Source: an uncultured Collinsella sp.
Lineage (GTDB): Bacteria; Actinomycetota; Coriobacteriia; Coriobacteriales; Coriobacteriaceae
Direction: 5' to 3'
Assembly (NCBI GenBank): GCA_900759435.1
Contig: CAAEVD010000061.1
Coordinates: forward strand, 1 to 8,059
Length of the DNA stretch: 8,059 bases
Translations under genes and position numbers: made by a program
In this document: one piece after another, positions 1-5,479 of the stretch
How positions within the stretch are numbered: the stretch's first letter is position 1
Layout: each line of letters begins with the position of its first letter
Notes under the pieces: model-generated
Seen by the model: only the letters and a program-made list of their open reading frames with translations
The model's database searches: none
What the model was told of the DNA's origin: nothing

Positions 1-38
1 CATCGAGAGCATCAAACGAGAAGAAAGGCTGATGCACG

Positions 39-1031
39 ATGACTACTCAGGAACAGGTTAAGGATGTCGTCTCCCAGGTTTTGGCTGACAAGGCAGACAA
101 GGGCGGTATCAAGCGCGTCGTGTGGATTGGCGCCGGCGGATCCAATGGCGGCAACTACCCTGCTCAATACTTTATGGAGCACGAGGCCACGCAGGTCGTG
201 AGCTCCAGCTACACCAGCAACGAGTTCGTGCACGCTACCCCGGCCTACGTCAACGAGAACACCCTGGCCGTCGTCGTGTCCATGCGCGGCACCAAGGAGA
301 CCATCGTCGCCGCCCAGGTCGCCAAGGACCACGGCGCCAGCACCATCGCCATCTATGTTGACGAGTCCGGCCTCACCGAGGTCTGCGACTACAAGATCCA
401 GTACGACAGCCTGGCCGTCGACGAGTCCTGCATGGGCCGCACCAACTCCGCCGTCGTGACCATGATCGCCATGGAGCTTACGCAGCAGACCGAGGGCTAT
501 GCCGAGTACGAGACCGCTATGGCCGCGTTCGACTTGGTCGACCCCATCTATCGCAAGGCCGTCGAGTATACTCGTCCGCTCGCTGCCAAGTGGGCCGAGC
601 AGAACGCCGACAAGCCCTGCATCAACGTGATGGCTCAGGGTCCGCTCTTTGGTGCCGCCTACGTCTTTAGCATCTGCAACGTGCAGGAGATGCTGCAGAT
701 CGACTCCTGCACCATCAACACCTGCGACTTCTTCCATGGCCCCTTCGAGATCCTAGACAAGCGCACCTCGCTGTTCCAGCTCATCAGCGTCGGCCGCAGC
801 CGCTGCAACGACGAGCGCGGTATCCGCTTTGTCAACCAGTACGGCGGCGAGCGCGTCTATCAGCTCGACGCCAAGGAACTCGGCCTCAACGACATCAAGG
901 ACAGCGTGAGCGAGTACTTCAACCACCTGATCTTTGCCCCGATCCTCAACAACGTGTATATGCGCGCACTCTCTGCCGTCACCCACAAGGACTACATGAC
1001 GCGCCGCTACATGTGGAAGCTTGAGTATTAG
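39..1031 (+). CDS. SIS-domain sugar-phosphate deglycase/isomerase, FrlB/GfrF-like (SIS-1)
   Basis: This 330-residue protein has two SIS lobes, roughly residues 20-155 and 175-310, close to the usual length of FrlB-type deglycases (about 330-340). Known relatives cleave 6-phosphorylated Amadori or Heyns compounds (fructoselysine 6-P, glucoselysine 6-P, fructose-asparagine 6-P) in the cytoplasm to a hexose 6-phosphate and a free amine. Visible signatures are the first-lobe GAGGSN turn (31-36), the phosphate-binding loop SMRGTKET (81-88), Glu217, the CDFFHGPFE block with His233, and the C-terminus RRYMWKLEY. Glu217 and His233 are 16 residues apart, the same spacing I recall for the catalytic Glu/His pair of FrlB and FraB. 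The ATG at 39 follows AGAAAGG at 22-28; the ATG at 32 is out of frame. SIS-1 is clearly paralogous to SIS-2 (5480-6463) but its phosphate loop is one residue shorter, so the substrate may differ. An AgaS-like or other sugar-phosphate role cannot be excluded. The family is secure; the exact substrate is inferred. Confidence 0.85.
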   Translation: MTTQEQVKDVVSQVLADKADKGGIKRVVWIGAGGSNGGNYPAQYFMEHEATQVVSSSYTSNEFVHATPAYVNENTLAVVVSMRGTKETIVAAQVAKDHGASTIAIYVDESGLTEVCDYKIQYDSLAVDESCMGRTNSAVVTMIAMELTQQTEGYAEYETAMAAFDLVDPIYRKAVEYTRPLAAKWAEQNADKPCINVMAQGPLFGAAYVFSICNVQEMLQIDSCTINTCDFFHGPFEILDKRTSLFQLISVGRSRCNDERGIRFVNQYGGERVYQLDAKELGLNDIKDSVSEYFNHLIFAPILNNVYMRALSAVTHKDYMTRRYMWKLEY

Positions 1032-1058
1032 TTACGCGGTTTTACCAAACCGCGTAAC
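1031..1058 (+). terminator. Strong hairpin just after SIS-1, terminator-like without T-tract
   Basis: A perfect 12-bp inverted repeat (arms 1031-1042 and 1047-1058, GTTACGCGGTTT / AAACCGCGTAAC) closes on the 4-nt loop TACC and begins at the last base of the SIS-1 stop codon. No run of T follows, so it is not a classical intrinsic terminator. It may act as a 3'-end stabiliser or as a hairpin-only terminator. Confidence 0.6.
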
Positions 1059-1071
1059 GACTCGACGCTGC

Positions 1072-1174
1072 AAACCCACCTGAGCGGCAATCTGCCTTTC
1101 AGCTTCAGCGGCATGACCAGAAGGTCAATGCCGCTTCGCTTCAAGGCACCTTGCTCGCTCAGGTGGGTTTTCGC
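1072..1174. repeat. Extended ~99-nt imperfect hairpin followed by T4
   Basis: A single long foldback. The outer stem is 15 perfect base pairs (1072-1086 with 1156-1170). It continues inward as 1087-1090 with 1151-1154 (one bulged T), 1093-1098 with 1143-1148, 1101-1103 with 1138-1140, 1107-1114 with 1128-1135, and 1115-1118 with 1123-1126, capped by an AGAA tetraloop. That is about 40 pairs in 99 nt, followed by TTTT at 1168-1171. It could be a large terminator, a structured small RNA, or a palindromic repeat. No coding potential is apparent. Pairing was done by eye. Confidence 0.6.
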
Positions 1175-1180
1175 TGTCGT

Positions 1181-1225
1181 TGCCAAAACATCGGCGCTGC
1201 TTTGGTCCAGATGTGGCAGTTGGCA
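1181..1225. repeat. Minor interrupted inverted repeat
   Basis: TGCCAA at 1181-1186 pairs with TTGGCA at 1220-1225, and ACATC at 1188-1192 pairs with GATGT at 1210-1214, leaving an asymmetric GGCAG bulge. This is a weak secondary hairpin between the extended hairpin and the REP-like cluster. Its function is unknown. Confidence 0.35.
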
Positions 1226-1232
1226 GTCTTAG

Positions 1233-1310
1233 TCGTTGGGGGCGTTCTTGAATGACTAGTCATTTAAGTACGTCCCCAATGAGTAATTTAAGAACGTCCC
1301 CAATGACTAG
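1233..1310. repeat. REP-like palindrome plus a tandem third arm
   Basis: Two 23-nt arms (1233-1255 and 1260-1282) form an inverted repeat with 19/23 complementary positions around a CTAG centre. A third copy of the right-arm sequence follows in direct orientation at 1285-1306, and AATGACTAG occurs at both 1251-1259 and 1302-1310. The shared core is ACGTCCCCAATGA. This arrangement of short palindromic units with GGGGAC/GTCCCC cores is typical of REP/BIME-like repeats, which are often mobilised by RAYT (Y1-type) transposases. No transposase lies in the window. The REP identity is inferred from structure; copy number elsewhere is unknown. Confidence 0.6.
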
Positions 1311-1344
1311 GTAGAGCAGATTTTTCCGTTCGGCGATTTGTGTC

Positions 1345-1372
1345 TTGAAAAATGTATATAACGACTATAACG
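1345..1372 (+). promoter_or_regulatory. Candidate promoter/operator of the EamA gene
   Basis: A TTGAAA at 1345-1350 lies 15 nt before TATAAC at 1366-1371, giving a short-spaced candidate promoter. The heptamer TATAACG occurs twice with a 9-bp period (1357-1363 and 1366-1372). The 16-mer 1357-1372 matches 14 of 16 bases of the sequence just before the PTS operon (2647-2662). It may be a regulator site overlapping the -10 region. Confidence 0.45.
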
Positions 1373-1412
1373 TAGTGTGAAACATATTGGAAACAATACC
1401 GAGGAGGCTGCG

Positions 1413-2495
1413 TTGAAGAAAAGCAATCTGGGCTATGTGCTGGTGCTGGTCGCTGCGCTTATGTGGGGCAGCATCGGAATCTTTGTAAACGGCATCTCGG
1501 CCATGGGCGTTTCGTCCCAGAGCATGGCCGCCTTTCGCTTGTTGGTCGGAGCGCTTATCTTGGCGCCGGTCCTGATGTTTATGGGCTGTCGTCCGGGTGA
1601 GGGGTCTACCGTGGCTCAGGGTCCGCTGGCCCTGTTCAAGGCGAGCCCTAAAGAGCTTGTTCCCTGCGCGCTTGTCGGTATCGTCGGTTTGGCCGCCGCC
1701 AACACCTGCTATTACGAGTGCATGGGCGAGGTCGGCATGTCCACGGCCTCGGTGCTGCTCTACACCTCGCCGGTGTTTGGCGTCATACTCGGCCGCGTGC
1801 TTTATCGCGAGGACGTGACCCCCAACAAGCTCGTTGCCATTGTCTTTAACATCGTTGGCTGCGTGCTTGCAGTGACCAATGGCGACCTTTCCGGTTTCCA
1901 TTTTTCGGTTTGGGGCGTCACGTCGGGCGTGATTGCAGGCCTTTGTGGTGCGTCGCTCGCGGTGTTTAGCCGGATAGCAACCAAGACGGTCCACCCGCTG
2001 GCTGTCACGTTTTGGGGCTTTGTTTTTGGCGGTGCGGTTATGGCGGCTATCGCGGCTCCGTGGCCGGATGTCGCCGCGGCAATGTCGCCACAGCTGCTGC
2101 TGCTGTTCCTTGGCTTTGGACTCATCCCCACAGCTGTGGCCTACATCTTATATATGCAGGGTCTGTCCATGGGGCTCGAGACATCGAAAGTTCCCGTCGT
2201 AATGTCATTCGAGACGGTCGTCACCGTACTGTTGGGCATTGGTGTCTACGCCGAGCCCGCCGGCGCGATCAAAGTCCTGGGCATCGTGCTGGTGCTCGCG
2301 TCCATCCTGATTATGAATACCGACTTCTCTAAGCTGCGCAACAGCGTGTTTGTCGGTCATGTCATTGAGAGCATGACCTTTAAGCCCAACGCGTGGTGGA
2401 CGGAGAAATCGCAGGACATGGATCTGTTTAAGGAACGCACCGGCATCGCGCTGGAGCCCACCGTACAGGAAAGCCCCTGGTACTTCGTGCGATAG
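1413..2495 (+). CDS. DMT-superfamily EamA-type transporter with C-terminal extension
   Basis: A 360-residue polytopic inner-membrane protein of two tandem EamA repeats (about residues 7-153 and 166-302), each about five hydrophobic helices, as in the ten-TM drug/metabolite transporters that usually export amino acids, amines or metabolites. The N-terminus MKKSNLGYVLVLVAALMWGS is typical of the family, as is the NxxYYxxM-like segment NTCYYECM (97-104). I chose the TTG at 1413 because GAGGAGG (1401-1407) lies 5 nt upstream. The in-frame GTG at 1377 would add 12 polar residues, has no ribosome binding site, and overlaps the shared promoter motif. After the last helix there is a hydrophilic tail of about 57 residues (303-360) containing KPNAWWTEKSQDMDLFKERT; family members normally end near residue 300. 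Its place between SIS-1 and the PTS suggests, without proof, export of the amine released by deglycation. Confidence 0.85.
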   Translation: MKKSNLGYVLVLVAALMWGSIGIFVNGISAMGVSSQSMAAFRLLVGALILAPVLMFMGCRPGEGSTVAQGPLALFKASPKELVPCALVGIVGLAAANTCYYECMGEVGMSTASVLLYTSPVFGVILGRVLYREDVTPNKLVAIVFNIVGCVLAVTNGDLSGFHFSVWGVTSGVIAGLCGASLAVFSRIATKTVHPLAVTFWGFVFGGAVMAAIAAPWPDVAAAMSPQLLLLFLGFGLIPTAVAYILYMQGLSMGLETSKVPVVMSFETVVTVLLGIGVYAEPAGAIKVLGIVLVLASILIMNTDFSKLRNSVFVGHVIESMTFKPNAWWTEKSQDMDLFKERTGIALEPTVQESPWYFVR

Positions 2496-2536
2496 GGGAT
2501 TGCGCGTAGCGTCCGACCTGGGGTTATCCAGTCAGC

Positions 2537-2551
2537 GCCGGCCTACCCGGC
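2537..2551 (+). terminator. Weak GC-rich hairpin after the EamA gene
   Basis: GCCGG (2537-2541) and CCGGC (2547-2551) form a 5-bp stem about 40 nt past the stop codon, with possible flanking GGGG/CCCC pairing (2520-2523 with 2551-2554 in an alternative register). No T-run follows. It is the only terminator-like structure between this gene and the PTS promoter region, and it is weak. Confidence 0.3.
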
Positions 2552-2580
2552 CCCAACGTTTCAAGTGCGTTAAACCCGTC

Positions 2581-2608
2581 AACGGTCGATTTTCACCCGC
2601 GAACGGTC
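2581..2608 (+). promoter_or_regulatory. Direct repeat AACGGTC, 21 bp apart, upstream of the PTS genes
   Basis: AACGGTC occurs at 2581-2587 and again at 2602-2608, a centre-to-centre distance of 21 bp (two helical turns). If transcription starts about 7 nt after the TATAAT at 2647-2652, the repeats centre near -75 and -54, where an activator could bind. The -35 region of that promoter is poor, which would suit an activated promoter. The regulator is not in the window. Confidence 0.4.
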
Positions 2609-2610
2609 TT

Positions 2611-2662
2611 TATACTAATTAACAATATAAGCAACGTATAAGACGTTATAATGACCATAACG
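2611..2662 (+). promoter_or_regulatory. Promoter/operator of the PTS operon
   Basis: A perfect TATAAT at 2647-2652 lies 27 nt before the EIIAB start, with only AATATA at the matching -35 position (2624-2629). TATACT at 2611-2616 is a second possible -10. The TATAAT sits in an inverted repeat, CGTTAT (2644-2649) and ATAACG (2657-2662) with a 7-nt spacer. Another inverted repeat, AACGT (2633-2637) and ACGTT (2643-2647), lies next to it. The 16-mer 2647-2662 recurs, 14 of 16 identical, before the EamA gene. These sites suggest an operator overlapping the start of transcription. Confidence 0.5.
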
Positions 2663-2678
2663 AAAAGGAGGAGGCAAG

Positions 2679-3602
2679 ATGAATCAGATCATTCTCGCAT
2701 CTCATGGCGGCCTGGCCGCAGGCGCCAAAGACACGCTCGAGATGGTTCTCGGCGACGTGTCGAACGTCCACGTCGTGTCGCTTGCTCGTGACGACAAGGA
2801 GCCCATCACCAATAAGGTTGAGGCTATGATCGCCACGTTCAACGCGGACGACACCGTCTATGTGCTGACCGATATGCTCGGCAGCTCGGTCAACAACAAC
2901 ATGGTCGAGCTTTCCAAGAACGGCACGAAGTTCACGGTTGTCAGCGGTTTCAACATCCCACTGGCGCTCACGCTCGCTATGAGCCCCGTCCCCGTCAAGG
3001 GCGCCGAGCTCGCGGCCCTCATCAACGAGGCCCGCACCGGTCTGACCAACCCCAACGCACCGGTCGAGGCCGCCGCGGCTCCCGCCAAGAAGGCCAAGGC
3101 GCCCCGTCGCAGCTCCGGTCCCGCCAAGATCGTCCTCGCACGTCTTGACTACCGTCTGCTGCACGGCCAGGTCGTCTTTACCTGGACCACCAAGGTTCAG
3201 GCCGAGCGCATCATCGTCGTCGACAACGCTGCCGCCAACGATGACATCAAGAAGGGCGCTCTTAAGCTGGCCAAGCCCCAGGGCGTGCGCTTGAACGTCT
3301 TCACCGTCGAGCGTGCCCTCGCCAAGATGGACAAGCTCAACACCCTCGGCGAGCGCGTCATGTTCGTCTTTGGCAACACGGCCGAGATGCTGCAGTTCTG
3401 CCAGGGCTACAAGCTCGAGGCCATCAACCTGGGCGCCACCGCCAACCACGATGGTGCCGATCAGGTCGGCGGCAAGGACAGCTCCGTCTTCCTCGACGCC
3501 ACCCAGAAGGCCGACGTCAACCAGCTGCTCGACATGGGCATCAAGCTCTATGTCCAGCAGACCCCTACGTATCAGAGCGTCGACATCGACGCCAAGCTGT
3601 AA
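2679..3602 (+). CDS. PTS mannose/fructose/sorbose-family fused EIIA-EIIB
   Basis: A 307-residue cytoplasmic phosphocarrier that accepts phosphate from HPr and passes it to the sugar bound by the EIIC-EIID pore. The EIIA domain (about residues 1-123) has the opening MNQIILASHGG with phosphorylatable His9 and the TDMLGSS motif with Asp65. An Ala/Pro/Lys linker (about 127-148) leads to the EIIB domain (about 149-305), which has the family motif ARLDYRLLHGQV with phosphorylatable His162. This is the ManX (EIIAB) architecture. The ATG at 2679 follows a very strong AAGGAGGAGG (2665-2674). It is the first gene of an AB-C-D set and has the promoter and operator-like repeats directly upstream. Mannose-family systems carry mannose, fructose, sorbose, hexosamines, glucosaminate and glycated amino acids; the substrate here is inferred from the adjoining SIS genes, not from this protein. 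Confidence 0.95.
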   Translation: MNQIILASHGGLAAGAKDTLEMVLGDVSNVHVVSLARDDKEPITNKVEAMIATFNADDTVYVLTDMLGSSVNNNMVELSKNGTKFTVVSGFNIPLALTLAMSPVPVKGAELAALINEARTGLTNPNAPVEAAAAPAKKAKAPRRSSGPAKIVLARLDYRLLHGQVVFTWTTKVQAERIIVVDNAAANDDIKKGALKLAKPQGVRLNVFTVERALAKMDKLNTLGERVMFVFGNTAEMLQFCQGYKLEAINLGATANHDGADQVGGKDSSVFLDATQKADVNQLLDMGIKLYVQQTPTYQSVDIDAKL

Positions 3603-3607
3603 TCAAC

Positions 3608-3621
3608 CAGGCTTTTGCCTG
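3608..3621 (+). other. Small intercistronic hairpin between EIIAB and EIIC
   Basis: CAGGC and GCCTG (5 bp) close on a TTTT loop just after the EIIAB stop and 5 nt before the EIIC ribosome binding site. It is too weak and lacks a following T-run to terminate. It may affect mRNA processing or the balance of subunits. Confidence 0.35.
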
Positions 3622-3638
3622 ACTGAAAGGAGAAGGGT

Positions 3639-4433
3639 ATGAATACGTTCATCAGTGCGGTGCTCGTCGGCCTCGTCGGCGTGTTCTGCATGTGGGACTC
3701 CCGCCTGCTCGGTCGTCTTAACTTCGAGCAGCCCCTCGTTGGCGCTACGCTCGTCGGTCTGCTGCTGGGCGATGTGCCCACCGGCCTTGCCGTCGGTGCC
3801 GCCGTCGAGCTCGTGTCCATGGGCCTGGTGCAGGTCGGCGCCGCCGTTCCGCCCGATATGGTCCTGGGCGGCATCGTGGCCGCTGCCTTTGCGTGCCTGA
3901 CCGATGCTTCCGCCGAGACCGCCATGACGATCGCCATCCCGGTCGCCGTCCTGGGTCAGCTCCTCGGCATCGTGTTCCGTTCCATCATCGCCGCCCTCAC
4001 CCATGTGGCAGATAGCGCGATCGATAACGGAAAGTTCAAGACCGCCTACCGTATGCACATCTGCGCCGGTTCCGGTCTGTACGCCATCATGTACTTCCTG
4101 CCGATCTTCCTCGCCGTCTTTGTTGGCACCGACCTGGTTCAGGCCATCGTCAACATGGTTCCCGAGTGGCTGTCCACTGGTCTTAACGTTTCGACCAAGA
4201 TCATGACCGCCTACGGCTTGGCCCTGCTGCTCACCATGATGATCAAGAAGGGTATGACTCCGTTCCTGTTCATCGGTTTCCTGCTCGCCGCTTACCTCAA
4301 CCTGTCCGTCATCGCGGTCGCTCTGATCGGTGTGTGCCTGGCTGTCGTCTTCATGGGCTTCAAGTTCAACGGTTCCCATGCAGCCGCCGGTGTCGATTCC
4401 GACTACGATCCGCTCGAAGACGACGAAGACTAA
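3639..4433 (+). CDS. PTS mannose/fructose/sorbose-family EIIC
   Basis: A 264-residue membrane subunit that, with EIID, forms the sugar-translocating part of the permease. Hydrophobic segments span most of residues 1-240. Family motifs are QPLVGATLVGLLLGDVPTGL (31-50) and the ELVSMGLVQVGAAVPPD block (57-73). Length matches typical mannose-family EIIC proteins (about 260). The C-terminus ends in an acidic tail, DSDYDPLEDDED (253-264), presumably cytoplasmic. The ATG at 3639 follows AAAGGAG (3626-3632), 36 nt after EIIAB, and the stop codon forms part of the next gene's ribosome binding site (TAAGGAGG), so EIIC and EIID are likely translationally coupled. Confidence 0.95.
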   Translation: MNTFISAVLVGLVGVFCMWDSRLLGRLNFEQPLVGATLVGLLLGDVPTGLAVGAAVELVSMGLVQVGAAVPPDMVLGGIVAAAFACLTDASAETAMTIAIPVAVLGQLLGIVFRSIIAALTHVADSAIDNGKFKTAYRMHICAGSGLYAIMYFLPIFLAVFVGTDLVQAIVNMVPEWLSTGLNVSTKIMTAYGLALLLTMMIKKGMTPFLFIGFLLAAYLNLSVIAVALIGVCLAVVFMGFKFNGSHAAAGVDSDYDPLEDDED

Positions 4434-4446
4434 GGAGGAACACACT

Positions 4447-5280
4447 ATGGCAACCGCAACCAAGGACGTGTCCCTGAACAAGAAGGTCAGCCAGTTCTTC
4501 TGGCGCTCCTGGGCCATCCAGGCCTCTTGGAACTACGAGCGTCAGATGAACATGGGCTTCCTCTACGGTATGGTTCCCACGCTCGATCGCCTCTATCCGG
4601 ACGAGTCCGACCCCAAGCAGCTTGCTGCTAAGAAAGAGGCTTACCACCGTCACATGGCGTTCTACAACTGCACCCCGCAGACGAGCGCTTTCATCCTGGG
4701 CCTCGCCGCCTCCATGGAGGAGGAGTACGCCAAGGATCCCGAGAACTTCGATCCCGATTCGATCAACGCGGTCAAGACCTCCCTCATGGGTCCGCTTTCC
4801 GGCATCGGTGACTCCTTCTTCCAGGGCACCATCCGCGTCATCGCCTTTGGCCTGGGCGTTCAGCTGGCTCAGCAGGGCTCCATCATGGGCCCGATCCTGG
4901 CCATGCTCATCTCCATCGTCCCCTCTGTGGTAATCACTTGGTTTGCAGCCAAGATGGGCTATCAGGGCGGCCACGAGTACCTGAGCAAGCTTCAGGGCGG
5001 CGACCTCATGGAGAAGCTCATGTATGTCTGCGGCATCGTGGGTCTTATGTCCGTGGGCGGCATGATCGCTACGCTGATCGGCGCCACCACCCCGCTGCAG
5101 TTCGCTGAGGGCACCGTCGTTATCCAGGACATCCTGGACGGCATGATGCCCCAGATGATCTCCCTTGGCCTCACCGGCCTTATGTACTGGCTCATCAAGA
5201 AGAACGTCAACACCGGTTGGCTTCTCGTGATCGCCATCGTGGGCGGCATCGCCCTCTCCGCGGCCGGCATCCTGGCCTAG
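4447..5280 (+). CDS. PTS mannose/fructose/sorbose-family EIID
   Basis: A 277-residue membrane subunit partnering EIIC. Diagnostic features run in the usual order: SWNYERQMNMGFLYGMVP (27-44), the RHMAFYNCTP region (68-77) corresponding to the family's H-x-x-FFNT-x-P, an acidic helix MEEEY (90-94), then INAVKTSLMGPLSGIGDS (106-123), the EIID signature. Hydrophobic helices lie at about 131-170, 192-212 and 235-275. The ATG at 4447 is preceded by TAAGGAGG (4431-4438), which includes the EIIC stop codon. An upstream in-frame extension would read through the end of EIIC in another frame and is rejected. The FFNT motif reads FYNC here, a mild deviation. Confidence 0.95.
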   Translation: MATATKDVSLNKKVSQFFWRSWAIQASWNYERQMNMGFLYGMVPTLDRLYPDESDPKQLAAKKEAYHRHMAFYNCTPQTSAFILGLAASMEEEYAKDPENFDPDSINAVKTSLMGPLSGIGDSFFQGTIRVIAFGLGVQLAQQGSIMGPILAMLISIVPSVVITWFAAKMGYQGGHEYLSKLQGGDLMEKLMYVCGIVGLMSVGGMIATLIGATTPLQFAEGTVVIQDILDGMMPQMISLGLTGLMYWLIKKNVNTGWLLVIAIVGGIALSAAGILA

Positions 5281-5310
5281 TCGCGACCAAGCGTCTAACC
5301 GCTTTCCCCC

Positions 5311-5349
5311 GGGGGCCTGCCTGGCATCCCATACCCCAGGCAGGCTTCC
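5311..5349 (+). terminator. Hairpin after the PTS genes, possible partial terminator
   Basis: GCCTGCCTGG (5315-5324) pairs perfectly with CCAGGCAGGC (5336-5345). With two G-T wobbles the stem extends to 14 bp (5311-5324 with 5336-5349). The loop is 11 nt. No T-run follows, so it may attenuate or protect the PTS transcript rather than end it, leaving SIS-2 at a different level from the permease. Confidence 0.5.
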
Positions 5350-5358
5350 ATTCCCAAA

Positions 5359-5389
5359 ATGCGACAATGGGACAGTCCCCTTGTCGCAT
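5359..5389. repeat. REP-like palindrome between EIID and SIS-2
   Basis: ATGCGACAA (5359-5367) and TTGTCGCAT (5381-5389) form a 9-bp stem, and inside it GGGAC/GTCCC pairs again (5369-5373 with 5375-5379), making a nearly perfect 31-nt palindrome. The GGGAC...GTCCC core resembles the repeat cores at 1233-1310. It may be a mobile palindromic unit or a second attenuator. Confidence 0.55.
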
Positions 5390-5479
5390 CCTCAACGGGC
5401 CGGCGACTCGGTCCAAACCACGGTAACCCTGCGAGCGCCCGGCAATGTGGCGCCGCAAAAATCGAAAGGAATGTGTCAG

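Noticed and set aside
1032..1376. CRISPR array or tRNA gene in the repeat-rich gap
   Set aside because: The repeats are palindromic and irregular, without equal unique spacers, and the long hairpin is a single stem rather than a cloverleaf with the conserved T-loop.
1377..1412. Upstream GTG start for the EamA gene
   Set aside because: There is no ribosome binding site before it, it overlaps the promoter motif, and the TTG at 1413 has a strong GAGGAGG at good spacing.
3603..4517. 304-codon open frame on the minus strand opposite EIIC
   Set aside because: It is the antisense of a clear EIIC gene, with polar repetitive composition and no motif.
4366..5367. 333-codon open frame on the minus strand opposite EIID
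   Set aside because: The composition is His/Asp/Gly-rich, as expected from the reverse complement of GC-rich codons, and there is no domain or suitable ribosome binding site.
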